Assembly (NCBI GenBank): GCA_027563935.2
Contig: CM050447.1
Span: forward strand, 85,607,461 to 85,671,460
Source of the DNA: Costus lasius
Taxonomy: Eukaryota > Streptophyta > Magnoliopsida > Zingiberales > Costaceae
Reading direction: 5' to 3'
Length of the DNA stretch: 64,000 nt
A model generated the notes under the pieces. It made no database searches and had not been told where the DNA came from. It saw only the letters and a list, made by a program, of their open reading frames with translations. A program made the translations under genes and the position numbers. Shown one piece after another: positions 11,260 through 25,227 of this stretch. The first letter of the stretch is position 1, and every line of letters begins with the position of its first letter.

Positions 11260-12953
11260 TGTTGGGGTATGCCCTTAAGGCTAATGTTTGAGGCCTTGGG
11301 ATTCTTACAGTATCGTGTATATAAACTGTTATGTTTATAAAGGCAATGGTTGTTATTTAGTTTGTTACATTGTCTGCTGCAATAAGTGTGCTTCTGAATA
11401 ATGTCTCAATGATGTTCAGCTAGGCTGACATGCTCTATGTCCTTAGTCGAAATATCTTGGTGAACATGAGACAGCCTTGATATGATTGAGACTAATATGT
11501 GTTCTAATCTTATAGGATGCTTCGAGCATGGAATAAGATGTAGACTCATGGGTACATTGGATGTACTGGATAGACCCTACTAGGATATTCAATTGCTTGT
11601 CACAATGTGAATAATCCTTGTTTGCAACAAGTGGCACATGTCCTCTGACTTGAGATCACTTGTGTTTCTAAATGATGATTGTCATTGTTTTGAGGTAGTT
11701 CAATATCATTTGAAACATAATGGTTATAGACTATCTTGGATAATGATCATGAGTCAGGTTAGGACACTAGTGATAGATATAGGATTGCCGTCTCCTTGTT
11801 TAAGGAGTGAGATGTTCTAAAGGGGCCCCCCTGAATGAGATGATTGAGAAAGTGTATGGCCATACCCAGGTGACTATGATCATCTGATCTAATCATGCTC
11901 ATCATATTGGAGTTACAGGCTTGACATGCTTGTCCAATAAGAACATCCAGTGGCAAAGGAAACATGTATGCCTAGTGAAATGGATTCACACTTGTGCTAT
12001 GGTTTGGGAGTAGTCTTGGAAGACTCTTTCCTTTATATCGGGAGACAGTGATGTGTTGCTAGATACCCCTCACTGATCGTGATAACGTAAGTTATCGTTA
12101 CCGACATTTAAAGGAAACCCTCAGGGTCGCACAATTTGATGATATGGCTTACTTAAGTCAGATCGTGTGGACTGAATTGTTTGGGTTCAGTTTAAAGGAG
12201 TTTAAACTCTGATTGTAAGTGAGATCTGGTCTGATCATGTTTGATTGATTAGGGCTTTAGATCGGTAAGCTTCGATCGAGAGAGTTGATGCTAGATCGGT
12301 GAGATCATGAGCATCAAGAGATGAACGGTTAGATCTGGAACCTTAGGGTTTACTATGGTCTAGACCGAATGGCTTGGGCTGATTTGATTTGGTTCTTTGA
12401 ACCAAAGTCTATTGGATCGATTGAGCTTGAACCGGTTCACATGTGTGAACGCTTGGTTCAATGCTTAAGCGTTTTTGGTCGGTTTTGAGAGCATTACTTC
12501 ATGTCATTCCATTTTTGGAAAGTCATCAAGGCGACTTTGCAAAAATGCCAAAACGCCTCAATGCTTCGCTCTTGGTGTGTGACCGCTTGCACTCTCGGGT
12601 AGAGAAGAGTTGGTTGACGACAAGAAGAAGGATTGGGCCGAGCAAAGATATCTCGATCATCTCCTTCATACGACAAGACCCCTTGAAGCTTTTGCTAGCA
12701 CAAAGGTGTGAAGGGAGTAGCCATTGTCTTCTTGTGTGCGCGCCATTTGGAGGAGATCAACTTTGTTCTCTTCTTCCAAGCCGCCTCCTTCATCATGGCT
12801 ATGGTAAAGGATCTTAACTTGATCTTTGAAATAATATCAAAGTTGATCATATATATGTTCATGCAATCGATCTAGATGAAACCCTAGAAATTTTTCATGC
12901 GCCCCCTATTTAGGGTTTCACCCCCTTGCACTCCCCCTTGAAGGGGACTTTCA
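11260..12953 (+). repeat. 5' LTR of copia element B
   Basis: 1694 bp, TGTTGGGG...GACTTTCA. It contains a TATA-like CTTTATATCGGG near 12030. The bZIP-like TGACGTAAG of A and F is changed to TAACGTAAG here. A 118-codon ORF at 12461-12817 is repeated in the 3' LTR but is not kept in the A, C or F LTRs, so it is not called. Confidence 0.96.
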
Positions 12954-14800
12954 ATTGGTATCAGAGGTATGGTTTATGCATGAATCATATGATTGCTTTG
13001 AATGATCCTTGTTTGCGCCAATATAGTAGATCTATCACCATGAGAACAAGCTAGTCATTAGATGTTGGCGCATGTTTGATATAACTTGTTTGCGCTAATG
13101 TAAAGATCTAATGTTAACATGCGAAACTTCATGATTTAGTTGTTTGCGCATGTAAGATTGTTTCATGTTGGCGCTTGTTGAATGTATTTGTTAAAACTCA
13201 TTACATCTTGCGTGCCTATCACCTAGATCTACATTTGCGCCTGCTATAAACCCTTAGACGGGTTATTAGGGTTGAAGTCATAGACTAGTTAAGATCCAAC
13301 CAGTCTGATCAGACCATCTGACAGCCTAGATGGGTCGACCAGATGGCACCTGTGCGCAAGCAACAGGTGGCTATAGGTCGACTGCAGACAGGCGTGTAGC
13401 GATGTCTGGTTGAGACAACCAGTGAACACACATGAGTTAGGCCCGGGGTCAGACCCGCTTGCCAGAACTCATGAGGGTAGTTCAGCCCATGTCATGCATT
13501 GTTGACCATTAGGTCAACTCAAGTCAGTTAGGACTTGGTGCATGCAAGGGCAGTGGATCTGACTAGGTCTGATGAGTGGATCCCTATTAATGGACCGTTG
13601 TAAGGTAGCAGGGCACATAAGAAAAATAAAATTGATGCCTATGGGGTTTTCGAAAATTTTATTTTCTTGTAATAGGATCACATGTTGGTTGAATACCGTG
13701 ATGCTTGTCTATTTCATCTTATGTGGGTTGCCCTTTTTTCATGTGTGCTGTGCTGGGGCCTGCGAGCCTGGATTAAAATTGTAAATTAATTTTTATTGTG
13801 ATCTGCGCATCACTTTTAATTAATTTATAAAATGTAATTGACCTGCGAGTCAATCTTGTCTAGATAGATTAAAATGTACTTTTAATCTGACAAGAGCTCA
13901 AAGCACACATAGCAGAGGCGCATGCAGCAGTGACATCTACCTGGTGGGCGCACTTGAGCTGCAGAGAGCGCTTAGGCCCTGGTTTGGGCAAGGAGAGAGG
14001 CAAAAGACCCAAGAAGCATGTGAAGACTTAAGATAACTTAAGGTCTTACCTAGGCTTAATGGGCGTTTACCACATAAGATCATCATGCTTTCTTTTATTG
14101 TTTAAATAAGTAGACTTGCATGATTTATCTATCTTCTGCTATCACCATAGGGTTTGCATGATAGTTAAGAAGATAAAAGACCATTAAAATCCAACGCTAA
14201 AAATATCAAGCTCGATAGCCTTCTGACGCGAGACCTCACTGTTCTGACTATCGTTGGAGCCGTGTTGTACCCACTCAGTGGGCACGTCCATCTATCTTCA
14301 GACGGTGTGTGATTTCACCTGCGTGTTACAGAGAAGGGATTTATCGCTTCTCGTTGCTCAGCATAGCACGTGGTGGTCCAGGGAGTAGGTCAGGTCAGCT
14401 TGACCATGTGGGCTACATATGGGGCATATGTTAGCTATATGGAGGCAGCCATCTATGGGATCAGAGATTGTGTTGTACCAACTAAGTTGGCACAGTCTGC
14501 TGGATTGCCTAGATGAAGGGGAATCGCACGGGTTGGCGATTGGCAGGGACTGCCTACCAGAGATTAGTGCTTGTACTCTCTGTGCATCTTATCTCGCCTG
14601 AGCGGGACGCGGAGACCAAGTATGAAATCTGGATCCCATCTCACTAAAAGAGTTTTACTCTTTCGGGCTGTTTTGCTGGATTTTTTCAGCCAGATAAAAT
14701 AGTGAGAAAAGAATCATTCTTAAGTCCTGGATTGATTCTAAACATTGATACTGACCTTGCTGTTCTTGCATTGTTGTAGATTCCTGCAGCAACGAACACC
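12954..14800 (+). other. Leader of element B with PBS
   Basis: The PBS TGGTATCAGAGG is at 12956-12967, followed by the 1.8-kb family leader. The twin hairpins are at 14270-14282 and 14478-14490. The tRNA-like block found in A, C and F is deleted here around 13920-13950, leaving only GGCGCATGCAGCAGTG. A TTGTTGTAG lies about 20 bases before the ATG. No ORF is supported. Confidence 0.75.
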
Positions 14801-17800
14801 ATGAGCTTCAATGTGCGATCCCTACTGGAAAGGGAGAAGTTTGCTGGGCCAAACTTCTCGGACTGGTACAGACACCTTAAGATTGTTCTTAAGGCAGAGA
14901 GAAAACTGTATGTCCTCGAGACGGCTATACCGCCTCAACCCGCTGCGAACGCCGCGAGGGCGGTTCGCGATGCCTATGAAAAGCATGTCAATGATAGCAT
15001 TGATGTCGCTTGCCTGATGCTAGCGTCTATGACGCCACCGCTGCAGCGTCAGCATGAGGATATGTCTGCTATAGAAATTATAGCAAACCTCAAGATGCTG
15101 TATGCTGCACAGGCGAGGACTGAACGCTATAATCTGACCAAGCTTTTCTTTCAGAGCAAACTGGCTGAAGGGAGTCCAGTGGGAGCTCATGTGCTCAAGA
15201 TGATTGGGCACAAAGAGGCTCTTGAGAAACTGGGGCATACCATCAATCAGGAGCTTGCTGTCGACATTATTCTGCAGTCTCTCCCGGCCTCCTTCGATGC
15301 GTTCATTATTAATTTTAATATGAACAAGATCGACTGTACTCCGGCAGAGTTGCTGAATATGCTCTTGACTACGGAGGAGACACTGAAGGGAAAGCCTTCA
15401 ACCTCTGTCTTGATGTTCCCTTCTAGGAACAAGAAGAAGGGGAAGAAGGGCAAAGTCCCTGTCAAGAGTTACAACAAGGCTCTGAAACAAAAGGTGAAGC
15501 GGTCCAAGGACAACAGATGTTTCCACTGTGGCCAGCTGGGTCACTGGAAAAAGGACTGTAAAGCGCTCTAAGGAGACAAGAAGGGAAGCATTGCTTCTGG
15601 CTCAGGTATATTTGTGACTGAGGTCATGATATCTTCTTCTTCAATTTCATGGGTGTTGGACACTGCATGTGGAGTTCACATTTGTTCAAATGTACAGGAA
15701 CTCAAGAGAAGAAGACAGGTGGGACAGCATGAGGTGGACCTACGAGTTGGAAACGGGGCACGGGTTGCTGCTGTTGCTGTAGGGGTTTATTACATCTCAT
15801 TACCATCTGGACTTGTATTAGAACTGGACAATTGTTATTTTCTTCCGAGTATTACGAAAAATATTATCTCTATTCCTGCTCTTGTTAGGAAAGGATTTTC
15901 CTTTGAATGCAAGACTTCAAAGTGTTATCTTTCTCTTGATAATATTGTTTATGCTACTGGATCAATTAACAATGGGTTATTCATGTTGGACATGGAATGT
16001 TCTATACAAAATATTGATAATAAGAAAGCCAAGTATGCTGATGACAGCACCTTGTTATGGCATAGTCGTTTAGGCCATATTAACAAGAAACGCATTAAGC
16101 GGTTGCATGATCATGGACTGCTGGGATCATTCTCCTATGAGGAGATTGATACATGCAAAGCTTGTTTGTTGGGCAAAATGAGGAAGTCTCCTTTTTCTAA
16201 CAAAGGTCAAAAGGCTTCAGGTTTACTTGACCTTATACACAGTGATGTGTGTGGGCCGTTTAGTAAACATGCCAGAGGTGGCTATTCATACTTCATTACC
16301 TTTACTGATGATTTCAGTTGATATGGGTATGTCTATCTAATGAGACATAAGAGTGAATCTTTTGACAAGTTCAACGAGTTCAAAAATGAAATACAAAATC
16401 AGCTAGGCCGAAATATCAAGGCACTTCATTCTGATCGAGGTGGAGAATACCTAAGTCGAGAGTTTACTGACTATCTGAAGGAGTGTGGGATTATCTCACA
16501 GCTCACTCCGCCAGGAACACCGCAATGGAATGGTGTGTCCGAAAGGAGGAACAGAACCTTATTGGATATGGTTCGCTCTATGATGAGTCAGGCTACTTTA
16601 CCTTACTCCTTTTGGGGTTTTGCACTGGAAACAGCTGCAAAGGTACTAAACCGAGTGCCATCCAAGGCAGTTTCAAAGACTCCATATGAGTTATGGTATG
16701 GGAAACAGCCAAGCTTGACATTTATCAAGATCTGGGGTTGCGAGGCTTATGTCAAAAAGCTCGCCTCTGGGAAACTAGAGAGCAGATCTGAGAAATGTAT
16801 CTTTGTCGGATACCCTAAGGAAACTAAGGGTTATTATTTCTACGATCCCAAAGAGAACAAGGTATTTGTTGCTCGGACGGCTATTTTTCTTGAGAAGGAG
16901 TTTCTTCTGCAAGAAGCCAGTGGGAGAGAAATAAAGCTGGATGAGAATCCAGAGGAAGGACAAAGTAGTCAAGCACAGTTGGATGAGCCTGAGCCGGTAG
17001 AACAGGTTATTGAACAACCTGAGGCTCAGATATCACGAGAACCGCGAAGATCGGGAAGGATCCGTCGACAGCCTGAGCGCTATGACGGAGTCTACATCAT
17101 TGATAATGATGAACCCCTTACTTATGCGGATGCGGTCAGTGGACCGGAGTCAGCTAGGTGGCTTGAAGCTATGCGAGCCGAGATGGACTCCATGTCAGAT
17201 AACCAGGTCTGGGATTTGGTTGATCCACCTCCGGGAGTAATCCCTATAGGCTGTAAATGGATTTCAAGAAGAAGATTGACATGGATGGTAACATGGTTAC
17301 TTATAAAGGCAGGCTAGTTGCGAAAGGTTTCAAACAAATCTACGGGATAGATTATGATGAAACTTTCTCTCCTGTAGCCATGTTCAAGTCTATTCGGATT
17401 CTTCTCGCAATAGCAGCGTATTACGATTATGAGATCTGGCAGATGGATGTGAAGACCGCTTTCCTTAATGGAAAACTGGATGAGGATGTGTATATGACAC
17501 AACCTGAAGGTTTCACTAATCCATCAGATCGTCATAAAATATGCAAGTTAAAGAAGTCCATTTATGGACTTAAACAAGCATCTAGAAGCTGGAATATTCG
17601 TTTTGATGAATCAATCTGTGAATTTGGTTTCATCAAGAATGAAGATGACCCGTGTGTATATAAGAGGTTTAGTGGGAGCGTGATTACTTTCCTAGTCCTC
17701 TACGACGATGATATCTTAATCTTTGGAAACGATATTCCTGAACTTCATGCTGTTAAAGCATGGTTAGGAAAATGTTTCCAGATGAAAGATCTAGGAGAAG

Positions 17801-18684
17801 CAGCCTGTGTGTTAGGTGTGAAGATCTACAGGGATAGATCTAAGAGGCTTCTCGGGCTGTGCCAGAGTACTTACATCGACAAGGTCCTGGAGAGATTTCA
17901 TTTAGAGAATTCTAAAAGAGGATATCTTCCAGTCAGACATGGTCTGAATCTTTCAAAGAGTCAGTGTCCACAAACACAGACTGAGAAAGAGGAAATGGAC
18001 AATACGCCTTATGCTTCGGCTATTGGGTCCATTATGTATGCGATGTTGTGTACTCGCCCAGACGTCGCTTACGGGTTAAGCGTGACCAGTCGGTTCCAAA
18101 GTAATCCAGGTCAGGCACACTGGATTGCGGTCAAGAACATTCTAAAATATCTGCGGAGGACCAAAGATATGTTCTTGATATATGGTGGTCAGGAAGAACT
18201 CAGTATAGAAGGATATACTGACGCTTCGTTCCAGTCGGACCAGGATGATTTCCGATCGCAATCAGGCTATGTTTTTAGCTTGAATGGTGGAGCAGTGGTG
18301 TGGAAAAGTTTCAAACAGTCTATTGTTGCTGATTCCACAACAGAAGCCGAGTATGTTGCAGCCTCAGAAGCATCCAAGGAGGCAGTGTGGATTCGTAAGT
18401 TCATTCAGGAACTTGGTGTTGTTCCTTCGAGTGCAGATCCTTTGGTTATCTTTTGTGATAACACTGGAGCAATCGTACAAGCAAAGGAACCACGGTCGCA
18501 CCAGAAGTCCAAGCACATACAGAGACGGTTTCACTTGATCCGGGAGATCATTGATCGTGGTGAGATCAAAATCTGAAAGGTACATACAGATGACAATCTG
18601 GCTGACCCGCTTACCAAGCCTCTGGCGCAGCAGAAGCATGAGAAGCACTGTAATAATATGGGTTTGAGATTTCTCAACCATTAG
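14801..18684 (+). pseudogene. Copia gag-pol, inactivated (element B)
   Basis: Same polyprotein as in element A but broken. Domains present in order: gag, CCHC knuckle, DTACG protease, integrase, RVT_2 reverse transcriptase and RNase H. Lesions seen: CAA to TAA at 15569-15571 just after the zinc knuckle, AGA to TGA at 16319-16321 inside the integrase, a one-base deletion near 17258 at the start of the reverse transcriptase, and TGC to TGA at 18574-18576 near the end of RNase H. The catalytic YVDD has become YDDD at about 17702. The ATG at 14801 and the TAG at 18682-18684 match the family positions. The element could move only with proteins supplied in trans. Confidence 0.96.
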
Positions 18685-18704
18685 ATTAAGTGCAAGTGGG
18701 AGAT

Positions 18705-20398
18705 TGTTGGGGTATGCCCTTAAGGCTAATGTTTGAGGCCTTGGGATTCTTACAGTATCGTGTATATAAACTGTTATGTTTATAAAGGCAATGGTTGTTA
18801 TTCAGTTTGTTACATTGTCTGCTGCAATAAGTGTGCTTCTGAATAATGTCTCAATGATGTTCAGCTAGGCTGACATGCTCTATGTCCTTAGTCGAAATAT
18901 CTTGGTGAACATGAGACAGCCTTGATATGATTGACACTAATATGTGTTCTAATCTTATAGGATGCTTCGAGCATGGAATAAGATGTAGACTCATGGGTAC
19001 ATTGGATGTACTGGACAGACCCTACTAGGATATTCAATTGCTTGTCACAATGTGAATAATCCTTGTTTGCAACAAGTGGCACATGTCCTCTGACTTGAGA
19101 TCACTTGTGTATCTAAATGATGATTGTCATTGTTTTGAGGTAGTTCAATATCATTTGAAACATAATGGTTATAGACTATCTTGGATAATGATCATGAGTC
19201 AGGTTAGGACACTAGTGATAGATATAGGATTGCCGTCTCCTTGTTTAAGGAGTGAGATGTTCTAAAGGGGCCCCCCTAAATGAGATGATTGAGAAAGTGT
19301 ATGGCCATACCCAGGTGACTATGATCATCTGATCTAATCATGCTCATCATATTGGAGTTACAGGCTTGACATGCTTGTCCAATAAGAACATCCAGTGGCA
19401 AAGGAAACATGTATGCCTAGTGAAATGGATTCACACTTGTGCTATGGTTTGGGAGTAGTCTTGGAAGACTCTTTCCTTTATATCGGGAGACAGTGATGTG
19501 TTGCTAGATACCCCTCACTGATCGTGATAACGTAAGTTTTCGTTACCGACATTTAAAGGAAACCCTCAGGGTCGCACAATTTGATGATATGGCTTACTTA
19601 AGTCAGATCGTGTGGACTGAATTGTTTGGGTTCAGTTTAAAGGAGTTTAAACTCTGATTGTAAGTGAGATCTGGTCTGATCATGTTTGATTGATTAGGGC
19701 TTTAGATCGGTAAGCTTCGATCGAGAGAGTTGATGCTAGATCGGTGAGATCATGAGCATCAAGAGATGAACGGTTAGATCTGGAACCATAGGGTTTACTA
19801 TGGTCTAGACCGAATGGCTTGGGCTGATTTGATTTGGTTCTTTGAACCAAAGTCTATTGGATCGATTGAGCTTGAACCGGTTCACATGTGTGAACGCTTG
19901 GTTCAATGCTTAAGCGTTTTTGGTCGGTTTTGAGAGCATTACTTCATGTCATTCCATTTTTGGAAAGTCATCAAGGCGACTTTGCAAAAACGCCAAAACG
20001 CCTCAATGCTTCGCTCTTGGTGTGTGACCGCTTGCACTCTCGGGTAGAGAAGATTTGGTTGACGACAAGAAGAAGGATTGGGCCGAGCAAAGATATCTCG
20101 ATCACCTCCTTCATACGACAAGACCCCTTGAAGCTTTTGCTAGCACAAAGGTGTGAAGGGAGTAGCCATTGTCTTCTTGTGTGCGCGCCATTTGGAGGAG
20201 ATCAACTTTGTTCTCTTCTTCCAAGCTGCCTCCTTCATCATGGCTATGGTAAAGGATCTTAACTTGATCTTTGAAATAATATCAAAGTTGATCATATATA
20301 TGTTCATGCAATCGATCTAGATGAAACCCTAGAAATTTTTCATGCGCCCCCTATTTAGGGTTTCACCCCCTTGCGCTCCCCCTTGAAGGGGACTTTCA
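18705..20398 (+). repeat. 3' LTR of copia element B
   Basis: 1694-bp partner of 11260-12953. It is preceded by the polypurine tract at 18688-18704 (AAGTGCAAGTGGGAGAT) and followed by the target-site copy GTGCA at 20399. Confidence 0.96.
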
Positions 20399-20926
20399 GT
20401 GCATACACGGACTCCTCAAAATCCTCTTCACTCAGCGCCTAGTGCTACCCTTCGGGAGGACGATCCTGTTGCCTATGTCACTGCCCTCTTTGCTTGCACC
20501 ATCTCCAAGATGTGCCAAAGAGGTGATCAAGGGAGAAGATTGACCACAAGGAGAGGGAAGCTCTATAACTTGTGTCAATCTCTAGTCTAGCCACTTTTCC
20601 TCATGGCATGCGCCTCCATGATGATCCATGAGGAATATCTCCATCTTAATTACCATCTCATCCTTAGTTGGTACCAATCTTCCCGGAAGATATGTCAAGG
20701 TGATGAGATGAGATGCCATATGGTCTTCTTCTCCTTCCTTTGCCATATGCACCAACTTCATAGAAGTTGCGCCCATGGTATGAAATCATCCTTCCTCATG
20801 GATCAATTCCTCCAAAGGATACATCATCGAATAAGGTGGAAGGCTCCAAGCCTTCTCTTGCGCCTATGGAAGAAGAAGGTGTTGCCACCATGGAGGTGGC
20901 GCCACTTTTCTCTTGGAGGCGCTATG
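20399..20926. other. Unclassified fragment G, middle part
   Basis: Sequence between elements B and C, continuous with 11255-11259 before B inserted. No clear gene. A minus-strand reading ending at 20582 gives a 64-codon open stretch with no family I recognise, and stops occur upstream. A block at about 20837-20910 (GGAAGGCTCCAAGC and following) is repeated imperfectly at 44981-45045 on the other side of C. Confidence 0.4.
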
Positions 20927-22605
20927 TGAAAGTCCCTATAGGGAGGCGAAACCCTAATCGCATGCACTTCTAAACTTTTGCATGGGCGGAAATAAGGACA
21001 TTAACAAGATCGCATGTGGCATCTTATATGATTAACTTAAAGATTTGCAAAGATCAAGTTGTGATCTTACCATAGCCATTTCTTGGATGGCGTCTTGGAA
21101 GCAAAGAACAAAGTAGCTCTCCTCCAAAGCGTGCGCACACAAGATGGGAAATGGCTTTCTCCTTGTCGTTCCTTGTGCTAGCAAGGATCTCCAAGTCTCC
21201 TGATCGCTTGAAAGGAATGTGATGATGTATTTTGCTTGTCACACAACCTCCTAGGTGTGAAGACTATCCTCACACGAGAGAGGCATCGAAAGGAGAAGAT
21301 AGGCGAGCGTTCTTCTCGAACGTGAGGCGTGAAGTCTATTTTGGAAACCATAACTTCCAAAAATAGCAAGTCATCACTTCATGCGTTCATGCGTTCATGA
21401 ACCAACCGCAAACTCCTTCCTTTTTGAACCATGCGCTCATGTGATGAGCCGGTTCAATTATATTTGGTTCAAAGACCAAATTAAACCAAGCATTGGTCTA
21501 GATCAAATTAAACCATAAGGCTTAAGATCTAACCATTCATCTCTTGATGCTCTTGATCTCATCGATCTAGCATCAATTCTCTCGATCGAAGCTTACCGAT
21601 CTCAACCCCTAATCAATCAAACATGATCAGACCAGATCTCACTTACAATCAGAGTTTAAATCCCTTTAAACTGAACCAAAACAATTCAGTCCACACGATC
21701 TAACTTAAGTAAGCCATATCATCAAATTGTGCGACCCTAAGGGTTTCCTTTAAATGTCGGTAACGATAACTCACGTTATCACGATCAGTGAGGGGTATCT
21801 AGCAACACATCACTGTCTCCCGATATAAAGGAAAGAGTCTTCCAAGACTACACCCAAACCACAGCACAAGTGTGAACCCAAGTCACTTGACATATGTGTT
21901 TCCTTTGCCACTGGATGTTCTTATTGGACAAGCGCGTCAAGCCTGTAATTCCAATATGATGAGAATGATTAGATCAGATGAAACATAGTCATCTGGGTAT
22001 GGCCATACACTTTCTCAATCATCTCATCCAGGGGGCCCCTTCAGAACATCACACTCCAAACAAGGAGACGGCAATCCTATATCTATCACTAGTGCCCTAA
22101 CATGACTCATGCTCATTATCCAAGATAGTCTATAACCATTATGTTTCAAATGATATTGAACTACCTCAAAATAATACCAATCATCATTTAGAAACACAAG
22201 TGATCTCAAGTCAGAGGAAATATGCCACTTGTTTGCATACAAGGATTATTCACATTGTGACAAGCAATTGAATATCCTAAGTAGGGTCTGTCCAGTACAT
22301 CCAATGTACCCATGAGTCTACATCTTATTCCATGCTCGAAGCATCCTATAAGATTAGAACACATATTAGTCTCAATCATATCAAGGCTGTCTCACGTTCA
22401 CCAAGATATCTCGACTAAGGACAATACTGCATGTCAGCCAAGCTGAACAGCATTGAGACATTATCCAGAAGTATACATATTGCAGCAGATAATATAACAA
22501 CCTGAATAACAACCATTGCCTTTATAAACAAAGAGTTTATACATATACATGAAACTGAAATAATCCCAAGGCCTCAAACATTAGCCTTAAGGGCATACCC
22601 CAACA
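20927..22605 (-). repeat. 3' LTR of copia element C
   Basis: 1679-bp LTR ending in element sense with GGGACTTTCA at 20927. It is followed internally by the polypurine tract at 22606-22622. Relative to A and F it diverges mainly in the outer 500 bp next to the element end. Confidence 0.95.
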
Positions 22606-22712
22606 ATCTCCCACTTGCACTTAATCTAATGGTTGAGAAATCTCAAACCCATATTATTACAGTGCTTCTCATGCTTCTGCTGCGCCAGAGGCTTTGTAAG
22701 CGGGTCAGCCAG

Positions 22713-25227
22713 TGTAAGATCCAAGGATCTTAAGTCCTGGTAAGTACTATTTTGATTTAAATAAAATCATTGGCTGTGATATTTTATTCTGATTTAAATA
22801 AAATTATTGGTTGTTAATTTTAAGTTAATTAATTAGAGCTTATTGGTTGTTAATTTTAAGTTAATTAATTAGAGCTTATTGGTTAATTAATTAGACCTTA
22901 TTGGATATTAATTAAATCCTTATTGGATTTTCGTTTAAGTGAATGGTAAATTGTTAGTTAATGGTTAAATTAATTAGTTAACTATGGGTTTTGGGTTTAA
23001 AATTTGAATTAATTAGTTAGTGGGTTAAACCCTATTTGGATTAATTGGTTAGCGGGTTTTAAAAGTTAAAAAAATTGAAAATCTAAGAGGTGGACGGCTA
23101 GGGCAAAGAAGTTGGCGATTTTCTTGAAGGCTTGGGCGATTCTTGGAGGCTTGGGCGAAATTTCCTTTCTTTCTTCTCCCTTTGCCGGCGTTCTTGGGTG
23201 ATTGGTGGCGTCTTTCAAGGCCTTAGACGAATTTGTAAGAGAGATTTTTCATCTTGGTGTTCACGGTTGAGGTGAGTGGGGTGTCTTATTCGAATTCTAT
23301 CAATGTGGTTGTGCTAAGTAATAAATTTGATTGCTTGAAAAATTACCATGTTTAAAACCGCAATTTTGTAAGGTGTACTTATCATGAAAACCGAATTTAA
23401 GATGTTTATAACCGAATTCAAGATGTTTATTCATGGAAACCGAAATTAAGATAATTCTTCATGAAAATCGAATTTAAGATATTTTTTATAGGGAATTTAC
23501 GAAGCTTTAAATCAGTGATTTTGAGCATGACATTCTTGTTAAATAGGGTTTTAAATTTTAAGTAGACAATATGTTAGATACCGTGGGCTACATGTGATGT
23601 TTTGTGAAGTAGATTGTAAGAATATGAATTTTGATTTTTATGTTGATTTTATGGATGCTTGATAAATGCTAATAATGTTATAGAATCCATGATTGTTTCT
23701 CTATGTTGGTAGCATGTTCTATAATTATGGCTATGTATCTTTGGTTGAGAAACTTGGGTGATAACTTAGCATTATTATACTGAACTGATCAGCATGAAAC
23801 CTAAGGACTCTATAAAATATTATGTGGTTATACGTGTTTCGAATGTTATGTGTTATGGGATGGATAGGACTAAGGCTAAGTGTAACCGTGTACTCAAGGG
23901 GATAGTCTATATGTGATATGTTAAGGGTTTGAGATTTCAGCCCTGTATATTGTGATATGTGAGGGGGTTGATGTTCAGGCTGCCTGATGTGATTCTTGTG
24001 ATGAAAATGACTATCCTAGAGTCTGGTCTACGCTTAGGAGTCCACTTTTATGAAATAAGATATAAGATGTGTCTAGTGGTTGTCCAGTTAAGGAACCCTT
24101 TGGGAGAACGAGTGTGATGCAAAGTGCCATGTCTTGGTCGGACAGGGGCCACCTCTTGATATCATCACTCTTTGACGCTTAGATTTTTGTGTTATGGGGT
24201 GGTGTAGATCAAGGTATCACATCTTGACCGGGTGGGGATTACCTCTTGAGTCTACACACTGTCCATGTTTATGTTGCATGTGATTTGCAGGCTTCTCCCA
24301 GTGCTTAGGCCAAAGTCGGGTTGGACCATAATGGTCACTATTGATTATGCTGGACAACTAGGTCAATTAAGTGGTTGGTGTGTTTAGTTGGTTAGAGTAT
24401 GACTCTAGAACTTTGGTTACTCTGTGGTGACAAGTGTATGATGTCTGTACATCTAATTATTTTTTTGAGTTCTGTTCTTTGTTTTTGTTATATGTTAACA
24501 TGATGTTCTGCTAAATGTTTTTAAAATAATCTGCATGTATCTTTGATTGTATGCTATGGATGGTCGATTGAGACTATCCACTCACTGGGCTGTGTAGCTC
24601 ACCCCTCAATATTTTCAGGTGTAGAGCAGGGGCGCAGTACCAGTTAGCATTTTACATGGATGTTGTGATAAGACTTTTGTGCTTAATTATCTGGGGCCGG
24701 TTGTGGCCGAACTATGCGAACTATGTGAACTATGTGAACTTGTGTTGCCGGTTGTGGCAGTTTTAAGATTTTGATTTTTGTGTCACCGCGGGCTTTGGCC
24801 TGGTTTCGGTGTTTGGTATCATTGATGTTAGTTATGAACTTATAAAATCGATATTGTGACTTTGGTTCTCATTTTGAGTCAATTGGTATTTTTGCAATCG
24901 GATTTGATATAAATGTGAACTTGCATATGTCTAGTGCAAGTATTGCCTGGTGGCAGGTACCCTTATGTGATTTATGGATTTTACGGATTTTATATGGCTT
25001 TAATATAATTGTTGCCTTGCATATGTCTAGTGCAAGGATTGCGTGGTGGCAGGTACATTTATGAAATTGTGTTTCGTGGATTTTCGATGTGTGGATTCTC
25101 GAAAATTTTCAGATCGTGTTTTCTTGAACTTGGTTTTACCTAGCATGTGAATCGATCTTGTATGATAACATCCTGTTTCTCTATGACTTGTGTTACTTGT
25201 TTGGGGTTAATACAACGGGATGTGACA
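22713..25227 (+). mobile_element. Solo LTR D1, Ty3/gypsy Tekay-like
   Basis: 2515-bp TGTAAGATCC...GATGTGACA repeat with target site GCCAG on both sides (22708-22712 and 25228-25232) and no internal region. This is a solo LTR left by intra-element recombination. It matches the LTRs of D2 along nearly its whole length but has its own tandem copy of a unit of about 35-40 bp rich in TTAATTAATTAG at about 22805-22890. It interrupts the last codons of gag-pol in element C. Confidence 0.95.

Larger units (their letters stand above)
11260..20398 (+). mobile_element. Ty1/copia LTR retrotransposon B, full-length, decayed
   Basis: Complete 9.1-kb element of the same family as A, in plus orientation. 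LTRs are 11260-12953 and 18705-20398 (1694 bp each), and the TSD GTGCA is at 11255-11259 and 20399-20403. By eye the LTRs differ at about 12 positions. The PBS and polypurine tract are present, but gag-pol carries several inactivating changes. Its left target-site copy directly abuts the right target-site copy of the hAT MITE. Confidence 0.97.

Noticed and set aside
12461..12817. 118-codon ATG ORF in both LTRs of element B
   Set aside because: Not kept in the LTRs of A, C or F, so it is a chance open frame duplicated with the LTR.
20582..20776. Minus-strand 64-codon ORF as a host gene exon
   Set aside because: Stops lie upstream in the same frame, there are no recognisable domain or splice sites, and it sits in a repeat fragment.
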